From CAYJLW01 sp964370965 (GTDB taxonomy: Bacteria > Actinomycetota > Acidimicrobiia > UBA2766), in contig CAYJLW010000063.1 in assembly GCA_964370965.1 (NCBI GenBank), forward strand, positions 1-23,985: 23,985 nucleotides of DNA, in the 5' to 3' direction. Shown piece after piece: positions 15,524 to 22,613 of the stretch. Made by a program: the position numbers and the translations under genes. The notes below the pieces were generated by a model. It ran no database searches, was not told the DNA's origin, and worked only from the letters and a program-made list of their open reading frames with translations. Position 1 is the first letter of the stretch. Each line of letters starts with the position of its first letter.

Positions 15524-16490
15524 CGGTCACCTGAGTGCGGGGGACCCGCCCGCTGGGGCCGGCCCCCCGCTCCCGGCCGCCGGGGCCGGGCCCCCCGAGA
15601 GGATCAAGGCGGTCCCCGTCCGCCACTGGGGGCGGTGGCTGGCGGCGACGATCATCTTCCTCGCCGTCGTCTGGGCGCTGTGGTCGCTCGCGGGCTCCAA
15701 GGTCGTCCGGTACGGGAAGATCGGCGAGTTCCAGTTCAACGACCTCATCCTGGAGGGACTCTGGAACACCCTGTGGGTCTCGGTTGCCTCCATGGTCGTG
15801 GGCGTGGTGCTCGGGGTCCTTTTCGGGGTGATGCGCCTCTCGCGCAACCCGGTGCTCTCGGCGGTGAGCTGGTTCTACATCTGGTTCTTCCGGGGCACCC
15901 CGGTGCTCGTGCAGCTCACGTTCTGGTATTTCGCCGTCCCGCTCGTCATGCAGCGGCTCAAGATCGCGATCCCCTTCACTGACGTCGTGCTCGTGGACGT
16001 GCCCATGAAGGACTTCATGCAGCCGTGGACCGCGGCGCTCATCGGCCTCGGCCTGAACGAGGGGGCGTACATGGCCGAGATCGTGCGGGCGGGGATCCTC
16101 TCGGTGGAGCACGGCCAGGTCGAGGCCGCCGCGGCTCTGGGTATGACCCCCACGATGACCATGCGCCGCATAGTCCTGCCCCAGGCGATGCGGGTGATCA
16201 TCCCGCCCACGGGCAACGAGTTCATCTCGCTCCTGAAGACGTCGTCACTGGCGTCGGCGATCCAGTTCCCCGAGCTGTTCCGGGCGGCGCAGGACATCTA
16301 CTCCGTGAACCAGCTCTATCTCGAGCTGCTCCTGGTGATCAGCATCTGGTACCTCACCCTCACGAGCATCTTCAGCGTGGGCCAGTACTTCCTGGAACGC
16401 CACTACGCGCAGGGCTCCCAGCGCCGCCTCCCGGACAGCTTCTGGATCAGGCTCCTGCGCCGCCTCATGCCGGGGCGGGTGGCGGTGTGA
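15516..16490 (+). CDS. amino acid ABC transporter permease
   Basis: The GTG at 15516 overlaps the binding-protein gene by eight bases and gives 324 residues. A Gly/Pro-rich cytoplasmic N-terminus of about 35 residues precedes the first helix (WLAATIIFLAVVWALW). Family features of HisM/GlnP permeases are present: GLWNTLWVSVASMVVGVVLG, WFFRGTPVLVQL, NEGAYMAEIVRAGI, and the EAA loop EAAAALGMTPTMTMRRIVLPQA that docks on the ATPase. There appear to be about five or six membrane segments. It probably forms a homodimer, since only one permease gene is present. Confidence 0.93.
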   Translation: MGDGHLSAGDPPAGAGPPLPAAGAGPPERIKAVPVRHWGRWLAATIIFLAVVWALWSLAGSKVVRYGKIGEFQFNDLILEGLWNTLWVSVASMVVGVVLGVLFGVMRLSRNPVLSAVSWFYIWFFRGTPVLVQLTFWYFAVPLVMQRLKIAIPFTDVVLVDVPMKDFMQPWTAALIGLGLNEGAYMAEIVRAGILSVEHGQVEAAAALGMTPTMTMRRIVLPQAMRVIIPPTGNEFISLLKTSSLASAIQFPELFRAAQDIYSVNQLYLELLLVISIWYLTLTSIFSVGQYFLERHYAQGSQRRLPDSFWIRLLRRLMPGRVAV

Positions 16491-17254
16491 GCGGCCGGGC
16501 CATGGTGCGCGTGGAGGGCGTCCAGAAGCGCTTCGGCCGCCTGGAGGTCCTCAAAGGGGTCGATCTCGCGGTGGGGGCCGGTGAGGTGATGGTGATCATC
16601 GGCCCTTCCGGGTCGGGCAAGTCCACGCTCCTGCGCTGTGTCAACCATCTGGAGAAGATCGACGCCGGGCGCATCGTCGTCGACGGCGAGCTCGTGGGCT
16701 ACCGCCAGGCGGGGGCGAAGATCCATGAGCTCCGGGAACGCGAGGCCGCCCGCCAGCGGGCCACGATCGGGATGGTGTTCCAGCGCTTCAACCTCTTCCC
16801 GCACATGACGGCGCTGGGAAACGTGATCGAGGCCCCGGTGAAGGTGAAGGGGAAGCCCCGGGCGGAGGCCGTCGCCCGCGCCCGGGACCTCCTCGCCGAC
16901 GTGGGCCTCGCCGACAAGGCCGACTCCTATCCGGCGCAGCTCTCCGGCGGCCAGCAGCAGCGCGTGGCCATAGCGCGGGCACTGGCGATGGACCCCAAGC
17001 TCATGCTCTTCGACGAGCCCACGAGCGCCCTCGACCCCGAGCTCGTGAACGACGTTCTCGAGGCGATGAAGCGCCTCGCCGCCTCCGGGATGACCATGGT
17101 CGTCGTCACCCACGAGATGGGTTTCGCCCGCGAGGTCGGCCACGACCTCGTCTTCATGGACGAGGGAGTCGTCGTGGAGTCCGGCCGTCCCGCCGACGTC
17201 ATCGGTTCCCCGCGCCACGAGCGCACCCAGGCGTTCCTCTCCAAGGTCTTGTGA
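16487..17254 (+). CDS. amino acid ABC transporter ATPase
   Basis: The 255-residue ATPase powers the importer. Walker A GPSGSGKS is at 39-46, Q-loop MVFQRFNLFPH near 96-106, signature LSGGQQQ at 152-158, and Walker B MLFDEPTSALDPE near 173-185, with the switch His in VVTHEMGF. The NLFPHMT and SALDPE wording is typical of the GlnQ/HisP group. A GTG at 16487 overlaps the permease stop (GTGA); an ATG at 16502 is an alternative. It ends the three-gene operon, with a hairpin six bases past the stop. Confidence 0.95.
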   Translation: MSGRAMVRVEGVQKRFGRLEVLKGVDLAVGAGEVMVIIGPSGSGKSTLLRCVNHLEKIDAGRIVVDGELVGYRQAGAKIHELREREAARQRATIGMVFQRFNLFPHMTALGNVIEAPVKVKGKPRAEAVARARDLLADVGLADKADSYPAQLSGGQQQRVAIARALAMDPKLMLFDEPTSALDPELVNDVLEAMKRLAASGMTMVVVTHEMGFAREVGHDLVFMDEGVVVESGRPADVIGSPRHERTQAFLSKVL

Positions 17255-17260
17255 CGCGGC

Positions 17261-17304
17261 GTTGCGTGTGCTCTGTGGGGTGGCCCGCACGGAGCACACG
17301 CGAC
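17261..17304 (+). terminator. terminator-like hairpin after the importer operon
   Basis: The 14-base arms at 17264-17277 and 17288-17301 pair throughout with one G-U wobble and extend outward by three more pairs (one wobble) to 17261 and 17304. The loop is 10 bases. It begins six bases past the ATPase stop. There is no T-tract, as is usual for hairpin terminators in high-GC actinobacteria. Confidence 0.7.
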
Positions 17305-17382
17305 CTCCCGCGCTTCCTCGGCTCGCCTGCTGGACCACGGTTCCGGGGACGCCGTGCGCCAGGGCGGGTATCGTGACCGGCC

Positions 17383-17931
17383 ATGGTTGTCGGCGAGCCG
17401 GTTGCGGAGTGGTCCGGGGTGACGGTCTCGGTGGTGGAGGGTGACATCGCCCGCCTCGACGTGGACGCCGTCGTGAACGCCGCCAACGACCACGGATGGA
17501 TGGGTTCCGGGGTGGCAGGGGCGATCAAGAGGGCGGGCGGCGACGACATCGAGGTCGAGGCCATGGGAACAGCCCCGCGAAGGCCGGGAACGGCGTGGGC
17601 GACGGCCGCGGGCCGCCTGCCCGCCCGCCACGTGATCCACGCTGCCGCCATGGGCCAGGACCTCCGCACGGACGCCGGCCTCGTGGAGTCCGCCACGCGG
17701 GCAGTGCTGGCGGTTGCCCGGGATCTCGGTGTCGCCACCCTGGCCCTCCCGGCGCTGGGCACCGGGGTGGGCGGGTTTCCCACTACCGAGGCCGCCGCCG
17801 TGATGGGCGGGGCGGTCGCCGCCGAGCTCGCCGCCGACCCCGGGAGCCTGACCGAGGTCGTCTTCGCCGTCTTCGGGGCGGACGCCAGGGAAGCCTTCGC
17901 CGGCGTCCTCCCCTCGGTGAGGGCGCCGTGA
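17383..17931 (+). CDS. macrodomain (ADP-ribose-binding) protein
   Basis: The 182-residue protein is a single macrodomain. VEGDIARLDVDAVVNAAND at 18-36 is the family hallmark, with Asn32/Asn35 and the GSGVAGAI phosphate loop at 41-48. TAAGRLPARHVIHAA and ALPALGTGVGGFP complete the ligand pocket. Macrodomains bind ADP-ribose and often hydrolyse it from proteins, nucleic acids or acetylated forms. The HGWMGSGVAGAIK wording belongs to a subgroup in which WMG replaces the GGG of MacroD enzymes, so activity cannot be assumed. The stop overlaps the start of the S9 peptidase gene (GTGA), so the two are probably co-translated; why is not clear. Confidence 0.88.
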   Translation: MVVGEPVAEWSGVTVSVVEGDIARLDVDAVVNAANDHGWMGSGVAGAIKRAGGDDIEVEAMGTAPRRPGTAWATAAGRLPARHVIHAAAMGQDLRTDAGLVESATRAVLAVARDLGVATLALPALGTGVGGFPTTEAAAVMGGAVAAELAADPGSLTEVVFAVFGADAREAFAGVLPSVRAP

Positions 17932-19763
17932 GCGTGACGGCGGCGATGATCGCCCACGTGCGGGCCTACGGGGAACCCCGCCTCTCCCCGGACGGCCGCC
18001 GTCTCGCCTACCTCGCCGGCTACCGGAACCGGGGTGACGTCATGGTCGCCGGGACCGACGACCTCCTCGCCACGGCCGTGACCACCGAGCCCACCGTGTC
18101 GCCGTCGGTCGCCTACGGGGGCGGAGCGTTCGCGTGGACGCCCGACGGCGCCGAGATCGTGTTCTCCTCCATCGGGGGCGAGCTCTGGGCGGTGCCGGCC
18201 GCCGGGGGCGTGCCCCGTCGCGTGACGCGGGGTCCGGGCCACGCGGCGCCCGCCTGCGCCAGGGGCTGGCTGGCATTCCAGGAGGACAGCGGTGACGCCA
18301 TGGACGTCGGGGTCACGGGGCTGGACGGCGCCCGCTGGCCGGCACGGGCGAGCACCGGCGGGGACTTCTGCTTCAACCCGGACCTGGCACCGGACGGCAG
18401 CGTCGTCTGGCACGAATGGGACGCCCCCGACATGCCCTGGGACGCCAGCCGGATCGTGGCCCGCCGTTCCGGTGGCGAGCCCTGGATCGTCGACGGCGGC
18501 CCGGGCGTTTCGGTGGCCGAGCCGCGGTTCTCCCCCGACGGCACCCGCCTGGCGTACGTCTCGGACCGCGGCGGGTGGTCGAACCTCTGGGTCCTTGACA
18601 TCGCCGACGTCGCCGCGGCATCGGGCTCGCCAGGCCGGGCCCGCCATCTGGTCCCGGAGGAGGCCGAGGTGGGTCCGCCGAGCTGGGGGCCGGGGAACCG
18701 CAGCCACGCCTGGTCGCCCGACGGGACCCAGATCGCGCTGGCCTCGCTGCGCGACGGCCGCACTTCCCTGAGCCTCGTCGACGTGGCCACGGGAGAGCGG
18801 CGCACCCTCTTCGCCGGGGACGGCACGTGGAGCCAGCTCACCTGGGCCGGGGACCGCAGCGCGGCCGTCTATGGCTATGCCTCCACCCCGCCCGGGGTCG
18901 TCCTCGCCCCCCCGCTGGCCGGCCGGGGGACCCGGGGGTCCCCCCCGGGGGCGCCGCCGTTGCCGCCCCCGGCCGCCGCCCGTCATCTCACGTGGCGGGG
19001 GGAGGACGGCGGCGACGTCCATGGGATCCTCCTTACCCCGGCGTCGGCCGCCGGCGGGCACGGCCCCCCGCCGTTGCTCGCCCAGGTGCACGGCGGGCCC
19101 ACGGGCAACGCCGGGTTCGCCTGGAACCCCCGGGCGGCGTACTTCGTGGCCCGGGGCTACGCCGTCCTGCTCGTCAACCACCGCGGCTCGACGGGTTACG
19201 GACGGGCCTACACGCAGGCCCTCCGGGGGCGATGGGGTGAGCTCGACGCCGACGACACCGCGTCCGGCGTCCGCCACGTCTGTGCGGCAGGCCTCGCCGA
19301 CCCCGCCCGCGTCGGGGTGTGGGGCGGGTCGGCGGGGGGCTACACCGTCCTGCACTGCCTCGTCCGCCACCCGGACCTCTTCGCCGCCGGCGTCGACCTC
19401 TTCGGCGTCACCGACCACCTGGCCCTGGCAGCGGCCACGCATCGCTTCGAGGCCCACTACTGGGACACCCTCGTCGGCCCTCTGCCCGGCGCGTACGACC
19501 GCTGGGTGGAGCTGTCGCCGGTGACGCACGCCGGGCGCATCCGCACTCCTCTGCTGCGCCTGCAGGGCGGCAAGGACGTCGTCGTCCCACCCGCCCAGGC
19601 CGCGGCTCTTGTGGACGCGGTGCGGGCGAACGGGACGGAAGTGGAGTACCACGTCTACCCGGAAGAGGGCCACGGGTGGTCGGACGCCGACACCGTGATC
19701 GACGAGTTGGAGCGCATGGAGCGCTTCCTGGCCCGTCACGTCCTGCGGGTGGCGAAGCCCTGA
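17928..19763 (+). CDS. S9-family (prolyl oligopeptidase-like) peptidase
   Basis: The GTG at 17928 gives 611 residues. The N-terminal part is a beta-propeller with recurring LSPDGRRLAYL, FSPDGTRLAYVSDR and WSPDGTQIALAS blades. The C-terminal part is an alpha/beta-hydrolase: HGGPTGNAGFAWNP, VNHRGSTGYGR, nucleophile Ser468 in GGSAGGY, Asp550 in QGGKDVVVP and His582 in PEEGHGW. All three catalytic residues are present, so it should be active as an acylaminoacyl- or dipeptidyl-peptidase-like enzyme. No signal peptide is seen, so it is probably cytoplasmic, degrading short peptides. A Pro/Gly-rich low-complexity insert lies before the hydrolase domain. Confidence 0.93.
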   Translation: MSVTAAMIAHVRAYGEPRLSPDGRRLAYLAGYRNRGDVMVAGTDDLLATAVTTEPTVSPSVAYGGGAFAWTPDGAEIVFSSIGGELWAVPAAGGVPRRVTRGPGHAAPACARGWLAFQEDSGDAMDVGVTGLDGARWPARASTGGDFCFNPDLAPDGSVVWHEWDAPDMPWDASRIVARRSGGEPWIVDGGPGVSVAEPRFSPDGTRLAYVSDRGGWSNLWVLDIADVAAASGSPGRARHLVPEEAEVGPPSWGPGNRSHAWSPDGTQIALASLRDGRTSLSLVDVATGERRTLFAGDGTWSQLTWAGDRSAAVYGYASTPPGVVLAPPLAGRGTRGSPPGAPPLPPPAAARHLTWRGEDGGDVHGILLTPASAAGGHGPPPLLAQVHGGPTGNAGFAWNPRAAYFVARGYAVLLVNHRGSTGYGRAYTQALRGRWGELDADDTASGVRHVCAAGLADPARVGVWGGSAGGYTVLHCLVRHPDLFAAGVDLFGVTDHLALAAATHRFEAHYWDTLVGPLPGAYDRWVELSPVTHAGRIRTPLLRLQGGKDVVVPPAQAAALVDAVRANGTEVEYHVYPEEGHGWSDADTVIDELERMERFLARHVLRVAKP

Positions 19764-19825
19764 GCGGGGGCCGGCCGTCAACCGCCGGGCGCGGAACGTG
19801 GACCCGACGGCGGTGACGTCGGCGG

Positions 19826-19863
19826 AAAAACCGTTTGACTTCCCGGTGTCGGGCTGATTCACT
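19826..19863 (+). promoter_or_regulatory. whiB7 promoter with AT-rich activator box
   Basis: A run of five A (19826-19830) sits four bases before TTGACT (-35, 19835-19840). Then come a 17-base spacer ending in TGA (extended -10) and TTCACT (-10, 19858-19863). In mycobacteria WhiB7 binds, through its AT-hook, an AT-rich patch just upstream of the -35 of sigma-A promoters, including its own. The same arrangement here points to autoactivation. The expected transcription start is near 19870. Confidence 0.6.
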
Positions 19864-19933
19864 CCACGACGACCGCCGCCGGCGGCACGCCCGCGACATC
19901 AGCCACGGGTACAGGAGCGAGTCCGGAGCAGGC

Positions 19934-20080
19934 ATGAGAGCCACGACTCACCGACAGAAGGACCATGTCGGCATGGTCTGCCTGGTCGTGGGCTCGCGCC
20001 CTGCCTCCTACCAGGTCATTCCGGCCCGTAATGGCCTCATGACCTGGCTCGTCACGTTCAAGGAGGCAGCCGGCGGCTGA
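19934..20080 (+). CDS. whiB7 leader peptide (uORF), 48 residues
   Basis: An ATG at 19934, preceded by GGAG at 19925-19928, opens a 48-codon frame: MRATTHRQKDHVGMVCLVV... ending EAAGG and a TGA at 20078-20080. The frame is also open further upstream, but no better-placed start is visible. Its 3' end carries both the closing arm of stem I and the 5' arm of the antiterminator, and it lies 28 bases before the intrinsic terminator. A regulatory peptide whose translation is the signal is likelier than a functional protein. Ribosome stalling by antibiotics would be the trigger, as known for mycobacterial whiB7. Confidence 0.55.
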   Translation: MRATTHRQKDHVGMVCLVVGSRPASYQVIPARNGLMTWLVTFKEAAGG

Positions 20081-20107
20081 CGGAGGAGAACACAAGAACT
20101 TCCCAGA

Positions 20108-20139
20108 GGCCGCCGGCACCGCCGGCGGCCTTTTTCTTT
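20108..20139 (+). terminator. intrinsic terminator in the whiB7 leader
   Basis: Perfect 10-bp GC arms (20108-20117 and 20121-20130) surround a 3-base loop and are followed by TTTTTCTTT (20131-20139). This is a textbook Rho-independent terminator, the only one in the window with a T-tract. It lies before, not after, whiB7. Confidence 0.93.
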
Positions 20140-20201
20140 GGCCACACAGGCGGCGAGGCGCGAAGACGGCGAGACAGCGGAGTGAGCGAGACACGGAGAG
20201 G

Positions 20202-20483
20202 GTGAGCGCGGTGAACCAGAAGGAGCTCGTGGCCCGGGCACGGTGCAGCGACGGGACGGGACGGCTCGGGGAGCTGTTCTTCTCCGAGGAGATCCCTGAC
20301 ATCCGGGAGGCCAAGGCGCTCTGTCGCGCCTGCCCGGTGCGGATCACCTGCCTGCAGGGTGCCGTGGCACGGCGCGAGCCGTGGGGTGTCTGGGGAGGCG
20401 AGCTGTTCCAGAACGGCAAGATCGTCCCGGTGAAGCGGCCCCGGGGGCGTCCCCCGAAGTACCGGGAGGCGCTCACGGCGTAG
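20202..20483 (+). CDS. whiB7: WhiB7-like iron-sulphur transcriptional activator
   Basis: This 93-residue WhiB-family protein has four cluster cysteines (C15, C41, C44, C50; CxxC then five residues). EPWGVWGGELF follows at 59-69, and a C-terminal AT-hook KRPRGRPPK at 78-86. The block EPWGVWGGE.F..G.IV..KRPRGRP.K matches mycobacterial WhiB7, which binds the sigma-A C-terminal domain and AT-rich promoters to switch on intrinsic drug-resistance genes when ribosomes are inhibited. The leader with promoter box, uORF and terminator is also characteristic of whiB7. The start used is the GTG at 20202 after GGAGAGG; a GTG at 20211 is an alternative. It converges with a sigma-factor gene. Confidence 0.88.
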   Translation: MSAVNQKELVARARCSDGTGRLGELFFSEEIPDIREAKALCRACPVRITCLQGAVARREPWGVWGGELFQNGKIVPVKRPRGRPPKYREALTA

Positions 20484-20554
20484 ACGACGGGACACGCCCG
20501 ACGGTGCCGGCCTGGGCATGTCCCCCGGCAGCGTCGCAGGCGTCCCGGCGACGT

Positions 20555-20580
20555 CGAGGGGGGAGCATGCTCCCCCCTCG
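20555..20580. terminator. perfect 26-bp palindrome between whiB7 and the sigma gene
   Basis: Two 13-base arms meet at the centre (GCATGC) with G6/C6 runs, 71 bases past the whiB7 stop and five bases from the sigma gene stop at 20585. A bidirectional terminator for convergent genes is likely. There is no T-tract. Confidence 0.6.
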
Positions 20581-20584
20581 AAGG

Positions 20585-21523
20585 TCACGCCAGCAGGGGT
20601 TCCCGGAGGCGGTGGGGGGTGGAGGGGTGGCGGAGCTTGGAGAGGGCTTTGGCCTCGATCTGGCGGATACGTTCCCGGGTGAGGCCGAAGCGGCGCCCCA
20701 CGTCTTCGAGCGTGTGCGGTTCGCCCGTGCCCAGGCCGAATCGGAGGGCGAGGACAGCTTGTTCCCGGGGGCTGAGGGTGTGCAGGACCCGGAGGACCTC
20801 CTCGCACTGCATGCTGAGCAGCGTGGCGTCGAAGGGCGCCTCGGCGCTCGTGTCGGGCAGGAAGTCCTGGAGCTCGGCGTCGTCGTCTCCCACGCGTTCG
20901 TGCAGGGAGACCGGCTCGGGAGCCACACTCATGGCCTCGCGTACCCTCGAAACGGCGATGCTCGCCTCCTCGGCGATCTCCTCCGGGGTCGGTTCCCGGC
21001 CGGACCTCTTCACGAGCGCCGCCTGGGCCCTCGACACGCGCCCCAGGGTCTCTGCCATGTGAACCGGCACGCGGATGGTGCGGGCCTTGTCGGCGATCGC
21101 CCGCGTGATCGCCTGGCGGATCCACCACGTGGCGTACGTGGAGAACTTGAAGCCCTTGCGCCACTCGAACTTCTCCACAGCCCGGATGAGGCCGAGGTTG
21201 CCTTCCTGGATGAGGTCGAGGAGGGGGAGGCCGGCACTGGAGTACTTCTTGGCGATGGCGACGACGAGGCGGAGGTTCGACTGGATGAAGAGGGCTCGGG
21301 CGGCCTCGCCGCGGCGGATGACCTCCCGGAGCTCCGGACGCTGGGACGGCTCTGCGAAGGGGACGGCGGCGGCAGCCTCAGCGGCAGCCTCGATCCGGGC
21401 CGCGAGATCGACCTCGTCCGCCGCCGTCAGAAGCCTGTAGCGGCCGATCTCCTTGAGGTACTGGCGGACGGGATCCTCGAGAAGGTCCCGTCCCGTCCGG
21501 TCGCCCCGAGTGGTCGATGACAC
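20585..21523 (-). CDS. sigma-70 factor of the principal/group 2 type
   Basis: The GTG at 21523 follows a GAGGGGGG stretch and gives 312 residues. Region 1.2 is DPVRQYLKEIGRYRLLT. Region 2 has NLRLVVAIAKKY, LDLIQEGNLGLIRAVEKF and FKFSTYATWWIRQAI (2.3-2.4). Region 3 starts RTIRVPVHMAETL. Region 4.2 is LEDVGRRFGLTRERIRQIE followed by KLRHPS. There is no long region 1.1, so it is of SigB or short HrdB size; whether it is the housekeeping factor cannot be told from this window. The KLRHPS tail is conserved with mycobacterial SigA, where, as I recall, it lies in the WhiB-binding surface. It is convergent to whiB7. Confidence 0.9.
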   Translation of the reverse strand: MSSTTRGDRTGRDLLEDPVRQYLKEIGRYRLLTAADEVDLAARIEAAAEAAAAVPFAEPSQRPELREVIRRGEAARALFIQSNLRLVVAIAKKYSSAGLPLLDLIQEGNLGLIRAVEKFEWRKGFKFSTYATWWIRQAITRAIADKARTIRVPVHMAETLGRVSRAQAALVKRSGREPTPEEIAEEASIAVSRVREAMSVAPEPVSLHERVGDDDAELQDFLPDTSAEAPFDATLLSMQCEEVLRVLHTLSPREQAVLALRFGLGTGEPHTLEDVGRRFGLTRERIRQIEAKALSKLRHPSTPHRLREPLLA

Positions 21524-21698
21524 CGATACTGCCCCCCTCGCCTTGGCAGGCTGCCACCCGTCGTGCCCCGGGGGGCGCACGGGACCGGAGGGGCTCCACC
21601 CCTCGACCACGCCCGGCGGCCTTGCCCACGTGCCTCCCCCGGTGCTCCGATGGGGCGAACCCGTACACTGCCGCTGTTCCACCTTACGGGAGGGGTCC

Positions 21699-22208
21699 GT
21701 GGATGTGAACCCCCCGAAACGGAGAAATCTCCCCGGGGCGGCGCCGCTGCTCGTCTCAGCGTGTCTCCTCGGGGTGCGCTGCACCTTCGATGGATCCGAC
21801 GAGTTGCGCCCTGGTCTTCCGGTCGCCCTCGAGGGCAGGACTGTCGTGGCCTTGTGTCCGGAGGTGGCCGGTGGTCTCGAGGTTCCGCGGCCGCGCTGTG
21901 AGATCGAGACCGGGGACGGCAGGGCGGTCCTCGACGGCCTCGCCCGCGTGCGTGACGCCTCCGGACACGACCACACGGATGCCTACGTGCAGGGAGCTCG
22001 GAGGGCCCTGGGGGCTGCCCGGCGGTGGGGCGTCACCGGGGCCGTGCTCAAGGCCCGGAGCCCGTCGTGTGGATGCGCCGGGGTGTACGACGGCACACAC
22101 ACCGGGGCTCTTGCCCCCGGGGGCGTGGGTGTCACGGCTGCCCTCTTCGAGCGGGAGGGGATTCCGGTCGTGAGCGAGGATGACCTTGGGATCGACGGCG
22201 GTCTGTGA
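21699..22208 (+). CDS. DUF523 / TudS-like iron-sulphur protein
   Basis: The GTG at 21699 follows GGGAGGGG and gives 169 residues; a GTG two codons later is possible. Diagnostic motifs are LVSACLLGVRCTFDG (Cys22, Cys28), VALCPEVAGGLEVPRP (Cys53, Glu55), and LKARSPSCGCAGVYDG (Cys124). Cys22, Cys53 and Cys124 are in the places expected for the [4Fe-4S] cluster of the DUF523 family, to which the thiouracil desulfidase TudS belongs. A role in removing sulfur from thiolated bases or related compounds is therefore plausible but not proven. It is divergent from the sigma factor gene across 175 bases, where I see TACACT at 21663 as a weak -10. Confidence 0.85.
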   Translation: MDVNPPKRRNLPGAAPLLVSACLLGVRCTFDGSDELRPGLPVALEGRTVVALCPEVAGGLEVPRPRCEIETGDGRAVLDGLARVRDASGHDHTDAYVQGARRALGAARRWGVTGAVLKARSPSCGCAGVYDGTHTGALAPGGVGVTAALFEREGIPVVSEDDLGIDGGL

Positions 22209-22226
22209 CCGACGTCGAAGACCCCA

Positions 22227-22260
22227 TTGCCAGAGCTAGCGTACGCTAACTATAGTTAGC
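22227..22260 (+). promoter_or_regulatory. promoter with stacked palindromic operator
   Basis: TTGCCA (22227-22232), an 18-base spacer and TATAGT (22251-22256) form a good sigma-A-type promoter, each hexamer one base from consensus. Overlapping it are perfect palindromes TAGCGTACGCTA (22237-22248) and GCTAACTATAGTTAGC (22245-22260). Half-sites GCTAGC, GCTAAC and GTTAGC repeat every 10 bases, on one face of the helix. This resembles an operator for a dimeric repressor such as a TetR-family protein that would block the gene at 22295. Confidence 0.65.
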
Positions 22261-22294
22261 AGAGAACCTCGTCCGTCCGGGAGAAAGGCCCACC

Positions 22295-22600
22295 ATGCCC
22301 GACGTCAAAGAGATCCGCGAGACCGTGCAGAGCCTGGTGTTCAAGCTCGTGGCGCAGACTCAGGAGAACACGGTCGAGCTCGTCAAGACCGTGACGAAGG
22401 CCGTCAACGAGAAGGCCCCCGACGCCGTCACCGCACCGGTCACGGATCGGCTCCCGCAGGTGGGCAAGGTCGTGGACTCGGCCTTCGGATTCGCCACGGC
22501 GTTGCTCTCGATGCAGCAGGCCTTCGTCAACCAGATTCTCGAGGCGGCCACGCCCGAGAAGAAGAAGGCCCCGGTCGCCAGAGCGAAGGCTGCCGCCTGA
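22295..22600 (+). CDS. small phasin-like / helical hypothetical protein
   Basis: The 101-residue protein is predicted helical. EIRETVQSLVFKLVAQTQENTVELV is amphipathic; a proline-containing hinge (APDAVTAPVTDRLPQV) follows, then a second helix with VVDSAFGFATALLSMQQAFVNQILEAA. The tail is Lys/Ala-rich (KKKAPVARAKAAA). The shape and tail resemble phasins that coat polyester granules and bind DNA, but I see no decisive motif and no polyhydroxyalkanoate gene nearby. The start has GAGAAAGG upstream. It has its own promoter and operator and a hairpin after the stop, so it is a single-gene unit. Confidence 0.55.
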   Translation: MPDVKEIRETVQSLVFKLVAQTQENTVELVKTVTKAVNEKAPDAVTAPVTDRLPQVGKVVDSAFGFATALLSMQQAFVNQILEAATPEKKKAPVARAKAAA

Positions 22601-22613
22601 TCCGGTCGCCTCA

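Larger units (their letters stand above)
19870..20139 (+). promoter_or_regulatory. whiB7 leader RNA: uORF-coupled transcription attenuator
   Basis: The roughly 330-base leader is highly structured. Hairpin A pairs gaccatg with catggtc (19960s-19970s). Stem I pairs 20001-20009 with 20061-20069, 9 bp perfect. Nested stem II pairs 20011-20019 with 20039-20047, 9 bp perfect. The antiterminator pairs 20069-20077 with 20109-20117, 9 bp perfect, and therefore competes with the terminator hairpin at 20108-20130. The antiterminator 5' arm lies on the last codons of the uORF, just before its stop. A ribosome that finishes the uORF would cover this arm and let the terminator form; a stalled or absent one would free it. 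The palindrome at 19875-19886 offers a further competing partner. Confidence 0.65.

Noticed and set aside
17199..19862. 887-codon minus-strand open frame
   Set aside because: It spans the macrodomain and S9 peptidase genes, whose catalytic residues lie on the plus strand; its translation is low-complexity Arg/Pro/Gly.
19870..20139. 6S, SRP or RNase P RNA in the structured region before whiB7
   Set aside because: None of the conserved cores of these RNAs is visible, and the uORF, competing stems and position fit a whiB7 attenuator better.
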